From Comamonadaceae bacterium (GTDB lineage: Bacteria; Pseudomonadota; Gammaproteobacteria; Burkholderiales; Burkholderiaceae_C), in contig JAIYBZ010000035.1 in the NCBI GenBank assembly GCA_027488255.1, forward strand, positions 310,001 through 374,000: a stretch of DNA of 64,000 nucleotides. The letters are read 5' to 3'. Both the position numbers and the translations under genes were made by a program. The notes under the pieces were generated by a model. The model made no database searches. It worked only from the letters and a program-made list of their open reading frames with translations, and was not told the DNA's origin. Shown piece after piece: positions 35,793 through 43,713 of the stretch. Position 1 is the stretch's first letter. Every line of letters begins with the position of its first letter.

Positions 35793-37873
35793 AACGATAT
35801 TCTTTTGAAATTGCCTTTGGCCTGGGTGCCTTGGCCTTGCTTTGGGTCGCGGCCTCGGTGGCCGGCAGTCACTTGTTGGTTTTGCTCATGACCGGCTTGA
35901 TTGGCGGGGTGTATGTTTTCGGCGCGCTGGAGCTGCGGCAATACCGCAAAGAGTCTCAGGCCTTGGGCCAGTCGCTGCAAGCTATTCCCGCCAACTTGAC
36001 CCATTTGGCCGACTGGCTCATCACCTTGCCTGCGGCTCTGCAAGTGCCCGTGCGCCAACGCGTAGAGGGCGAGCGCGGCGCCTTACCGGCGCCGGCGCTC
36101 ACACCTTATTTGGTGGGCTTGTTGGTGATGCTGGGCATGCTGGGGACATTTTTGGGCATGGTGGTCACCCTGAATGGCGCTGTCTTTGCGCTGGAAGGGT
36201 CGTCCAACATGGCGGGCATTCGTGCGGCCTTTTCTGAGCCCATCAAAGGCTTGGGCTTGGCCTTTGGCACCTCGGTGGCCGGTGTCGCCACCTCCGCCAT
36301 GCTGGGTCTCATGAGCAGCTTGGCCCGACAAGAGCGCACCCAAGTGGCGCGCGCACTCGATGTGGCCATTGGCAGCCCTTTGAAGGCATTTTCGATGGCG
36401 TATCAACGCCAAGAAACATTCAAAGCGCTGCAGCAGCAGTCTCAAGCCCTGCCGCAAGTGGTGCAACAACTTGAACACCTGATGGCGCAAATGGCCAAGA
36501 CCAGCGAAGAGTTGAACCAACGCCTCGAGAAAAACCAACACAGCTTTCACGGCGAAGTGCACAAGGCTTACACCCAGTTGGCGCAATCGGTGGACCAATC
36601 TTTGCGGAGCAGCTTGAGTCAAAGCATGCAGACGGCCAGCGATGGCATGCGGCCTTTGGTCCAAGCCACGCTGTCGCAATTGGCCGATCAAGCGCAAAGC
36701 CTGAACGCGCAACTGTTGCACAACTCACAGCAGCACATGGCCGAGCTCAACAGCCAATGGCAACAGACGGCCCAAGCGGTGGCCAAAACCAGTGTGGAGA
36801 CACTGGCACAACATGAAAACCTCAACGCCCAGATGACTGCGCGGGTGGGACAAAGCTTGGAGGTGTTCAGCCAACACCTGGAGAAAAATGTGCAGGGCTT
36901 GTTGGACAACATCAGCGCAAAACAAGACGATCTGCTGAAGGCACAAACCCAAAACGATCAAACGCGTCTGCAATCTTGGCAAACCGCGCTGCAAGAGATG
37001 GCCCAATCGGTCCATCGCCAGTTGCAGACCACAGGCGAGCAAGCCCAGGCACAGACGGTCCACATGATGGGCGAAATCGGTCGTTTGTTGTCCAGCAGCG
37101 AGGCCTTGGTGCAAGAACGCGTGGCCTCAGAAGCCCAGTGGCTGTCGGCACACCAAGCGCGCATGTCCGATTTGGCCGAAGGGCTGCGCCAAGAACTCTC
37201 GGTTTTGCGAGAGCAAGAGGGCCAGCGCGGGGATGCCGCTGTGGCGCGCCTGAGCGAATTGCAAGACACTGTCACAGCGCACTTGACGCAACTTGGCACC
37301 GCGCTGGAGGCGCCCATTGCGCGCCTCATCGAAACCGCATCGGCGGCGCCCCAAGCCGCTGCCGAAGTGATTGGCCAACTGCGCCAAGAAATCTCCGTCA
37401 GCGTCGCCCGAGACAACGCCCTGCTTGAAGAGCGCACCCGTATTCTGAGCACGCTCAGCACTTTGCTGGATGCGATCAACCATGCATCAACCGAGCAACG
37501 CGGCGTGATTGACGCGATGGTGCAGTCCAGCCAAGCCACCTTGAGTCTGGCCAGCGATCAGTTCAAGCAGCACGTCGCCTCCGAATCGCACAAGCTGGAA
37601 GACATCGCCGCGCAAGTGACCGTCAGCGCCGTGGATGTGGCCAGCTTGGCCGACACTTTGGGCTTTGCGGTGCGCACCTTCAGTGAGAGCAACGCGCAAC
37701 TCATGGCACAACTCCAGCACATTGAGCAAGCCATTGGCAAGTCGATGACGCGCAGCGATGAGCAGTTGGCGTACTACGTGGCTCAGGCCCGAGAAATCAT
37801 CGACTTGAGCATCAGCAGCCAAAAAGATGTGCTGGAAGCCTTGCAAGTACGGCAATCAGAAGGAGCCGTTTGA
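35789..37873 (+). CDS. DUF802 protein: MotA/ExbB/TolQ-like channel with long coiled-coil tail
   Basis: A 694-residue membrane protein. Hydrophobic helices lie at about 8-26, 28-46, 105-127 and 155-180. The last two carry GLLVMLGMLGTFLGMVVTL and AFGTSVAGVATSAMLGLMSS, close in pattern to the two core helices of MotA, ExbB, TolQ and ZorA. From about 205 to 690 there is a very long helical, Gln/Ala/Leu/Ser-rich region with no globular motif, which predicts an extended cytoplasmic coiled coil, as in ZorA. It overlaps the genes on both sides (ATGA with DUF3348, one base with the MotB-like gene). By analogy, five copies surrounding two MotB-like subunits would form an ion-driven motor. Homology to DUF802 is clear; the motor role is inference. 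Confidence 0.85.
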   Translation: MKRYSFEIAFGLGALALLWVAASVAGSHLLVLLMTGLIGGVYVFGALELRQYRKESQALGQSLQAIPANLTHLADWLITLPAALQVPVRQRVEGERGALPAPALTPYLVGLLVMLGMLGTFLGMVVTLNGAVFALEGSSNMAGIRAAFSEPIKGLGLAFGTSVAGVATSAMLGLMSSLARQERTQVARALDVAIGSPLKAFSMAYQRQETFKALQQQSQALPQVVQQLEHLMAQMAKTSEELNQRLEKNQHSFHGEVHKAYTQLAQSVDQSLRSSLSQSMQTASDGMRPLVQATLSQLADQAQSLNAQLLHNSQQHMAELNSQWQQTAQAVAKTSVETLAQHENLNAQMTARVGQSLEVFSQHLEKNVQGLLDNISAKQDDLLKAQTQNDQTRLQSWQTALQEMAQSVHRQLQTTGEQAQAQTVHMMGEIGRLLSSSEALVQERVASEAQWLSAHQARMSDLAEGLRQELSVLREQEGQRGDAAVARLSELQDTVTAHLTQLGTALEAPIARLIETASAAPQAAAEVIGQLRQEISVSVARDNALLEERTRILSTLSTLLDAINHASTEQRGVIDAMVQSSQATLSLASDQFKQHVASESHKLEDIAAQVTVSAVDVASLADTLGFAVRTFSESNAQLMAQLQHIEQAIGKSMTRSDEQLAYYVAQAREIIDLSISSQKDVLEALQVRQSEGAV

Positions 37874-38514
37874 TGTCTCCCATGGATCCTGATGTCGAGT
37901 CCTCGGCGCCGACGTGGATTGCCTTTGCCGATCTGATGACGGGCCTGCTGGGCGCATTCATTTTGTTGCTCATTGGAGTGATGGCCGCACAAATGGAAAT
38001 GGCCACACAGTTAGAAAACGAAGTTCAAAAACGGCAAATTGAAGAGCAAAAACGGCTTTCGCTGGAGCAGGCATTGGCCATTCCCTTGGCCAGTGGACGC
38101 ATCACCTTGAACAACGGCCGAATTGGCATCAGCGGCAAGCTGCTTTTTGAACTCAACTCGGACAAGCTGCAACCCGAAGGTCGCCAGCTGCTGAAAAGCC
38201 TGATCGTGCCCTTGCGCAGTTACTTGCAATCGCGAAATGAAATGCTGATGGTCAGCGGCTTCACCGATGACACCGCCGTAGGCAACCGCAACCGCCAGTT
38301 TGAGGACAACTGGGAGCTGTCGGCCCAACGCGCCCTCACCGTGACGCGCACATTGATCGAGGAAGGCATGCCCTCAGGCCTGTTGTTTGCCGCTGCTTTT
38401 GGTCAAGAGCAACCTTTGGTCCCCAACACCAATGAAAAAACCCGCGCGCAAAACCGCCGGGTTGAAATGGCGCCCGTTCCCAAAGCCGCCAATGGCGCTC
38501 AGGCCAAACCCTGA
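37873..38514 (+). CDS. MotB/ZorB-like membrane protein with OmpA peptidoglycan-binding domain
   Basis: A 213-residue protein with a single membrane helix at about 15-37 (WIAFADLMTGLLGAFILLLI). An Asp (D20) in F-A-D-L-M-T is placed like the proton-carrying Asp of MotB. A charged coiled region (40-68) leads to an OmpA-like domain (78-200). Its peptidoglycan-binding signatures are visible: FELNSDKLQPEGRQLL, VSGFTDDTAVG, NWELSAQRALTV and TRAQNRRVEM. The start is ATG 37873, whose A is the last base of the DUF802 stop; an AAGGAG ribosome-binding site lies nine bases upstream. The pairing with a MotA/ExbB-like gene argues for a stator-type complex anchored to the cell wall. Confidence 0.88.
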   Translation: MSPMDPDVESSAPTWIAFADLMTGLLGAFILLLIGVMAAQMEMATQLENEVQKRQIEEQKRLSLEQALAIPLASGRITLNNGRIGISGKLLFELNSDKLQPEGRQLLKSLIVPLRSYLQSRNEMLMVSGFTDDTAVGNRNRQFEDNWELSAQRALTVTRTLIEEGMPSGLLFAAAFGQEQPLVPNTNEKTRAQNRRVEMAPVPKAANGAQAKP

Positions 38515-38542
38515 AACGCTTGCCCAGTCCAAGCTGTCCACC

Positions 38543-39136
38543 ATGCCTGAACAAGCCCACGCCACAGAAAGACTGCACACATTACGTGCAGAGCAAGCGG
38601 CGTTGCTTGCCGCCGGCGCGGCGCAGTTGGACAGCGTGCGCTGGCATTACTTTGAGGTGTTGGCGCAACGCGCCGAGCAGCAAACAGGGGCCGCGCAAGC
38701 ATTGTTGTGCAACAAATTAGAGCAAGTGCTGGAGACACTCCAGCAGCAATGCGCGACCAAGACAGAGAATCAAGACAAGCGGGTCGAAGCAGCGCCTTCA
38801 CCCCTCGCCGACTTGCTAAAAGGCATGTCCCCTCAGCAGCCCCATGACCCTCTGAACCCGCCGGGCGAGTGGCGGCGAGAAAGCCCCCGCGTGCAACAGT
38901 TTCGTCAGCAACTGGGGCGACTCAGTGTGCAAAAGAAAATTTCGCAAGCCATCGCACAGGCGCCACAAAATGCGGGGCCAATCAACTCGCACATGTTGGT
39001 TTTGCGGTCGCTGGGCATCATGCGTGATGTCTCGCCCGATTACCTCAACCGGTTCATGGCCTATGTGGACACCTTGATGTGCCTGGACCAAGCCGTTCCC
39101 GGCAAAGCCAAAGCCAAAACGAAAGCCCAAGGCTAA
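38543..39136 (+). CDS. DUF2894-family protein, last gene of the putative motor operon
   Basis: A 197-residue soluble protein. The middle and C-terminal part has SPRVQQFRQQLGRLSVQKKI, then NAGPINSHMLVLRSLGIMRD and SPDYLNRFMAYVDTLMCLDQ, the recognisable DUF2894 pattern. The N-terminal half is helical and charged, and the last residues are Lys-rich. It could start at ATG 38543, 28 bases after the MotB-like stop, or at ATG 38492, which would overlap that gene by 23 bases; neither has a strong ribosome-binding site. No signal peptide, membrane segment or nuclease motif is visible. Its constant partnership with DUF802/DUF3348 in Burkholderiales suggests it is part of the same complex. Confidence 0.82.
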   Translation: MPEQAHATERLHTLRAEQAALLAAGAAQLDSVRWHYFEVLAQRAEQQTGAAQALLCNKLEQVLETLQQQCATKTENQDKRVEAAPSPLADLLKGMSPQQPHDPLNPPGEWRRESPRVQQFRQQLGRLSVQKKISQAIAQAPQNAGPINSHMLVLRSLGIMRDVSPDYLNRFMAYVDTLMCLDQAVPGKAKAKTKAQG

Positions 39137-39214
39137 GGTCAAGCGGAAGCTCATGCTCGTGCCCATGAGGACACGACCTCAGGTGCCCTTGCCCGACCAA
39201 AGGGCTGAGTGTGT

Positions 39215-39457
39215 TTATCGGCCCAGTTGGGCCAAAGCGGCTTGCAAGCCCGCCAAGCCACCGACACGTTGGTCGTTGATGAAAATTTGCGGCATCTGGC
39301 GCACAGAAGGGCCACATTTTTCATAGAAGGCCATGCGCTCGGCTTCCCCGTCGATCTTGATCTCTTCGAAATCAAGCGAACGGGTTTTCAGCAGCATCTT
39401 GGCCGACTCGCATTGAGGGCATGCGGACTTGGAATAAACGACGATTTTGAGTTCCAT
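39215..39457 (-). CDS. Glutaredoxin-like protein
   Basis: An 80-residue thioredoxin-fold protein. The redox motif is SKSACPQCESAKMLL (C-P-x-C), with the cis-Pro region PSVRQMPQIFINDQRVGGLA and the GG-x-x-x-L glutathione-site signature. The start is ATG 39457 (MELKIVVYSK); an in-frame ATG three codons upstream is possible. It is the last gene in the run of minus-strand B12 genes, 11 bases after cobQ. It probably reduces disulfides with glutathione; CPQC differs from the common CPYC, so the exact partner is unclear. Confidence 0.88.
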   Translation of the reverse strand: MELKIVVYSKSACPQCESAKMLLKTRSLDFEEIKIDGEAERMAFYEKCGPSVRQMPQIFINDQRVGGLAGLQAALAQLGR

Positions 39458-39467
39458 AGACGGCATT

Positions 39468-40949
39468 CTAGCGATCCGATGAACGCCCAATCAAGCGCGC
39501 CAATACAGCCGCATCCATATGGGTTTCAATGAAATCCGCCAGACCGTCAAAAACGGTCTCCAGCGTCGGCACTTTCGCGCCAAACAACGCCTGCAAGGCC
39601 ACCGGGTCTTCAAACAAACCATGCACATAAGTGCCCAAAATCTGCCCGTTTTCGCTTTGCCACGCCAAGCCGGGCACCACCTCTTGCACCCCAGCCCCTG
39701 AAGCAAACGCGTCGTAGAGCGCCAGGGTTTTGCCGTGGTGGATTTCATAACCCGAGACAGAAACGCCGCTGAGTGAAGACCACGCCCCACGCAGTTGGCC
39801 CCATTGAAAACGGGTGCGGGTGACCGTTTTCACCGGCTCAAAATGGGTGACCAAGGGCAACAGGCCCAAACCCGGCGCACTCCCGTCGATGCCATGCACA
39901 TCGCCCAAAGCTTGCCCCAACATTTGCAAGCCACCACAAATGCCCAACACCGCCCCACCCTGCGCGGCATGCTGCGCGACCGCTTGGTCCAGGCCCTGCT
40001 GTCGCAGCCAAGCCAAATCGGCGCTGGTGTGTTTGCTGCCCGGCAAGATCACCCAATCGTGGGCTTTCAAGCCGGCTAAATCTGCAGGGCTGCGGGCCCA
40101 CAGCAAACGCACACTGGGGATGTTTTTCAGCGGCTGAAACTCATCCAGATTGCTGATGCGCGGATAGGCCAAGACGGCGATCGTCTGACCAATGGGCCCT
40201 GCGGCGGTGCTGCGGTCGTCAAACACGCCGTCTTCTTCGGGCAAACCATGCTGCCACCACATGGGCAAAGTGGCCACAGTAGGCACCCCTGTCAGGCCTT
40301 GCAACAACTCTGGCGCAGGCGCCAAAAGGCGCGCATCGCCACGAAACTTGTTGAGCACAAAGCCCTGGATGCGGCGTTGATCGGCTTCTGGCAACAAAGC
40401 CCAAGTGCCATACAGATGCGCAAAGGCACCGCCTTTGTCGATGTCGGTCACCAAAAGACATTGGGCGTGGGCATGGCGCGCCACCCGCAAATTCACAATG
40501 TCACTCTCCATCAAATTGATTTCAGCAGGCGATCCAGCCCCTTCGATGACGACCACATCATGCTCGGCGATCAATTCATCCAAGGCCCGCGCAATGTGCG
40601 GCCACACTTTTTCACTGCGGTCCCGCCAAGGCAAATCGCTGAGCTCCCGGTTCACTTGCCCCAACAAAACCACCTGACTGCGGGTGTCTGCTTCGGGCTT
40701 GAGCAACAAAGGATTCATGCGCACATCAGGCTCGGCCTTGGCGGCCAAGGCTTGAAAGTATTGCGCGCTGCCGATCTCGCCCAAGCCTTTGGCCGAGGCC
40801 ACCACCCGCGCGTTGTTGCTCATGTTCTGCGCTTTGAAGGGGGCTACTTTCAAGCCCTGTCTGGCGTAATGCCGACACAAAGCGGTGGTCAACCAGCTTT
40901 TCCCAGCGCCGCTGGCGGTGCCGAGCACCATCACACATTGCGCCGTCAT
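39468..40949 (-). CDS. cobQ: Cobyric acid synthase
   Basis: A 493-residue amidotransferase that amidates four side chains of adenosyl-cobyrinic a,c-diamide to give cobyric acid. The N-terminal ATP-binding synthetase domain has LGTASGAGKSWLTTALCRHY, PFKAQNMSNNARV and EGAGSPAEINL. The C-terminal class I glutaminase domain carries the catalytic Cys in VLGICGGLQMLGQAL and the His-Glu pair near ILGTYVHGLFEDP. Length matches CobQ/CbiP (about 490). No other corrin-ring genes are in the window, so it may serve de novo synthesis encoded elsewhere or salvage of imported precursors. It is in line with btuFCD under the riboswitch. Confidence 0.96.
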   Translation of the reverse strand: MTAQCVMVLGTASGAGKSWLTTALCRHYARQGLKVAPFKAQNMSNNARVVASAKGLGEIGSAQYFQALAAKAEPDVRMNPLLLKPEADTRSQVVLLGQVNRELSDLPWRDRSEKVWPHIARALDELIAEHDVVVIEGAGSPAEINLMESDIVNLRVARHAHAQCLLVTDIDKGGAFAHLYGTWALLPEADQRRIQGFVLNKFRGDARLLAPAPELLQGLTGVPTVATLPMWWQHGLPEEDGVFDDRSTAAGPIGQTIAVLAYPRISNLDEFQPLKNIPSVRLLWARSPADLAGLKAHDWVILPGSKHTSADLAWLRQQGLDQAVAQHAAQGGAVLGICGGLQMLGQALGDVHGIDGSAPGLGLLPLVTHFEPVKTVTRTRFQWGQLRGAWSSLSGVSVSGYEIHHGKTLALYDAFASGAGVQEVVPGLAWQSENGQILGTYVHGLFEDPVALQALFGAKVPTLETVFDGLADFIETHMDAAVLARLIGRSSDR

Positions 40950-40997
40950 GGGGTGGTCCTTGGCCGGACTAAGCCATCATTTGCTGACATTGGTTGC

Positions 40998-41819
40998 TCA
41001 CAATTGGGGCACGGTCACCCACTGCCCATGAACTTCATGGATGCCAATGCGGTGATCAAACACAGCTTCAATCGCCCGATGGGTAGAGGCCTCCGCGCTT
41101 GCACCTTGGTGCACCACATGCCCCGCTTGCATGACCACCACCTCATCGGCATGCAGGGCCATGCCCACTTCGTGCAACACACTGATCACGGTGGTGTGCT
41201 GCTCTGTCAGACAGCGCACTTGCTCGAGCCAATCGACCTGATGTGGTGGGTCTAAATTGGCGATGGGCTCGTCCATCAGCACGACCGGCGCTTGCACCGC
41301 CAAGGCACGCGCCAACAACACGCGCTGCCGCTCGCCACCCGAAAGTTGCCCAATGACGCGCGCTCGCCAATCCCACGCTTGTGTGGCTTGCAAAGCCGTT
41401 TCGACCACGGCATGGTCTTGGGCCGAAGGCGACGCCAACCAATCTTGATGCGGCAAGCGGCCTAACATGACGACATCCCAAACCCGCAAATCGTCTGCGG
41501 TGACTTCGTTTTGCCCCAACCACGACAACTGTTGCGCACGCTGTTGGCGTGCCAAAGACAGCAAGGGTTGGCCAAACAAATGCACGCTGCCCTGCATCGG
41601 CAACAAGCCCGCCATGGCTTTGAGCAAGGTCGACTTGCCCGCCCCATTGGGCCCGACGATGCTGGTCCAATGCCCCGCCTTGAACGACAGAGAAATGCCA
41701 TGCAAGACCGGTTGCTCAGCCAAAGAAACCGACACGTTTTCTAAACGCAAAGCATCTGAATGGGCGCTTGCGTGTGCGTGTGTGTCTGCTTTTTTTGGGT
41801 GGTCAGTCGGGGCCGTCAT
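40998..41819 (-). CDS. btuD: Cobalamin ABC transporter, ATP-binding protein
   Basis: A 273-residue ATPase. Walker A is IVGPNGAGKSTLLKAMAGLL, the signature is LSGGERQRVLLARAL, Walker B is VVLMDEPIANLDPP, and the switch His is in ISVLHEVGMAL. Together with the overlapping permease it forms the B12 importer of the inner membrane. It overlaps btuC by four bases (ATGA). The N-terminal 20 residues (PKKADTHAHASAHSDALR) are an unusual His/Ala-rich extension. It is 48 bases upstream of cobQ. Confidence 0.94.
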   Translation of the reverse strand: MTAPTDHPKKADTHAHASAHSDALRLENVSVSLAEQPVLHGISLSFKAGHWTSIVGPNGAGKSTLLKAMAGLLPMQGSVHLFGQPLLSLARQQRAQQLSWLGQNEVTADDLRVWDVVMLGRLPHQDWLASPSAQDHAVVETALQATQAWDWRARVIGQLSGGERQRVLLARALAVQAPVVLMDEPIANLDPPHQVDWLEQVRCLTEQHTTVISVLHEVGMALHADEVVVMQAGHVVHQGASAEASTHRAIEAVFDHRIGIHEVHGQWVTVPQL

Positions 41820-42838
41820 CGAGAAGTCCTCATGTTGTCACCCCGGTACATCAGCCACAACAAATAGCCACCGCCCAAAACTGCAGTCAGCACGCCCACC
41901 GGCAACTCTTGCGGTGCCAGCACCAGACGCGCCAACAAGTCGGCGAACAGCAACAACACGCCCCCCATCAAGGCGGACAAAAGTCCCATCGCATGGTATG
42001 AGGTCTTCACCAGCGATCGGACCAAATGCGGCGCGGCCAGCCCCACAAAAGCGACCAAGCCCGTTTGCGCCACAGCGGCCCCGGTGGCCAGGGCCAACAC
42101 CCCCACCAGCACAACGCGCACCGGCAAGAGCGGCATGCCCAAGCTCAGCGCCGTCGCCTCACCCAAACTCAAGGCGTCGAGCACCCGGCTCAAGCCGAAT
42201 GCAATGGCCATGCAAAGCCCCAGCAAGCCCAACATCAACAGCGCGGCACTCCACCCGACAAAGCTGGTCGAGCCCAATAAAAAACCTTGCATGCCTAGCA
42301 ACACATCGGGACGCGTGAGCGTGATCAACGAAGCCAAGGCCCCCAAGACCACGCCCACAATCACACCCGCCAACAACAAGCGCAGCGTGTGCTGCACGCC
42401 ACGTGCCAACAGCAAAGTGAGCAGCACCGCCAAGACAGCCCCTAAAAATGCGGCGCCGGTGAGCCCCAAGCGCACCAAAAATTCTGTTGCAAAAGGATTC
42501 GCGCCAAACACAGTCAAGGCCAAAGCCACGCCCAAGGACGCGCCCGAGGCACTGCCCAACAAATAAGGGTCGGCCAAGGGGTTGCGAAACAAGCCCTGCG
42601 CCAATGCTCCGGCCAAACCCAACAATGCCCCTGCGGCCCAGGCGCCCAAGCTGCGGGGCAGGCGAATGTCCCACACGATTTGCCACGCCGTGTCGTCACT
42701 CAATGCGGCCCGCCAACTCTCCCAGCCGGTGCTGCCCACGGCGCTGCCCAGACCGATGCCGCCCACCATCAACACAAGCAAGCTGACCGCCAGCCAACTG
42801 GGCGAGAGAGTGGAGTCAAGACCTTGAGGGCGCGTCAT
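41816..42838 (-). CDS. btuC: Cobalamin ABC transporter, permease
   Basis: A 340-residue FecCD/BtuC-type permease with about ten hydrophobic helices. Family landmarks include IRLPRSLGAWAAGALLGLAG, FRNPLADPYLLGSASGASLG, GMPLLPVRVVLVGVLA and VGLAAPHLVRSL. It overlaps btuF upstream and btuD downstream by four bases each, so the importer subunits are made in a coupled way. Substrate is assigned as cobalamin from the riboswitch, btuB and cobQ in the same operon; the family alone would also fit iron-siderophore uptake. Confidence 0.93.
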   Translation of the reverse strand: MTRPQGLDSTLSPSWLAVSLLVLMVGGIGLGSAVGSTGWESWRAALSDDTAWQIVWDIRLPRSLGAWAAGALLGLAGALAQGLFRNPLADPYLLGSASGASLGVALALTVFGANPFATEFLVRLGLTGAAFLGAVLAVLLTLLLARGVQHTLRLLLAGVIVGVVLGALASLITLTRPDVLLGMQGFLLGSTSFVGWSAALLMLGLLGLCMAIAFGLSRVLDALSLGEATALSLGMPLLPVRVVLVGVLALATGAAVAQTGLVAFVGLAAPHLVRSLVKTSYHAMGLLSALMGGVLLLFADLLARLVLAPQELPVGVLTAVLGGGYLLWLMYRGDNMRTSR

Positions 42839-43713
42839 GGCCGTCCTTTTTCAGACAAACACTGCGCCATCACGCGAGCGGCTTCGGCCATGCGGGGTCC
42901 AGCCCTTACCAACACATCGGATTCTTCCGACTTGAATTGACACACCTTTTGGTCGCGCATGGCCCGCATGTTTTGCCAGCCTGGTCGAAGACGCATGTCG
43001 GCAAAATGGCTGTCACCGACCATGATGATGTCGGGCTGCGCACGGACGACAAATTCAGGGTTGATTTTTGGAAAGGGCCCGAGCGATGCGGGCAAGATGT
43101 TGCGCGCCCCTAAGCGCTGCAAAGTTTCCCCAATGAACGACGACTCGCTGGCGCCATAGGGCGCCCGACTGACTTCAAAATAAACACGCTGGCCCTTGGC
43201 GGCGTCTGGTATGGACTGGGCCGCCGCTTGCACAGCGGCATCGATGTGGCGCCAAACTTGGTCACTTTGCACCCTGGGTACGTCCAGCGCCTGCGCCACC
43301 AGACGCATGACACGTTGCACATCGGCATGGGTGCGGGGCTCTAACACCAGCACGGTCAGGCCCAAAGCGGTCAAGCGGTCTGCGCCACGCGCGGTGGACG
43401 ACATCAAAACCAAATCGGGCTTGGCGGCGACCACGCTTTCGATGTTGGGATCCAGACCGCCACCCATGCGCGGCACCTTGGCGATGCTGTCTGGCCAATT
43501 GGAATAGCGGTCCACCCCGACCAATTTATGGCACTGGCCCAAGGCACAGACCGTCTCGGTGAGCGATGGCAGCAGGCTGACGATGCGTTGCGGGGTTTTG
43601 GCCACGGTCACATCCACCTGACGGTCATCGCGCAAGACCACGGCCTGCGCTGCACCAACCCCTAAGCCCGTCGCAAAAGCGAGCAAAAGAAAAACGCAAA
43701 GCCGCTCAAGCAC
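42835..43713 (-). CDS. btuF: Periplasmic cobalamin-binding protein
   Basis: A 292-residue substrate-binding protein. The signal peptide core is LCVFLLLAFATGLGVGAAQA. The helical-backbone binding fold shows RIVSLLPSLTETVCALGQCH, LVGVDRYSNWPDSIAKVPRM and VAAKPDLVLMSS. The start is GTG 43713, which overlaps the end of the upstream BtuF-like gene by eight bases; btuC starts inside its stop. It should hand vitamin B12 to BtuCD. It differs clearly from the neighbouring second BtuF-like protein, which lacks a signal peptide. Confidence 0.93.
   Translation of the reverse strand: MLERLCVFLLLAFATGLGVGAAQAVVLRDDRQVDVTVAKTPQRIVSLLPSLTETVCALGQCHKLVGVDRYSNWPDSIAKVPRMGGGLDPNIESVVAAKPDLVLMSSTARGADRLTALGLTVLVLEPRTHADVQRVMRLVAQALDVPRVQSDQVWRHIDAAVQAAAQSIPDAAKGQRVYFEVSRAPYGASESSFIGETLQRLGARNILPASLGPFPKINPEFVVRAQPDIIMVGDSHFADMRLRPGWQNMRAMRDQKVCQFKSEESDVLVRAGPRMAEAARVMAQCLSEKGRP

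Noticed and set aside
34968..39136. Calling the operon a complete Zorya defence system or a flagellar MotAB stator
   Set aside because: Only the A/B core is similar. No ZorC, ZorD helicase or ZorE nuclease is present, and the proteins belong to DUF802/DUF2894/DUF3348 rather than to MotA/MotB; no flagellar genes are nearby.
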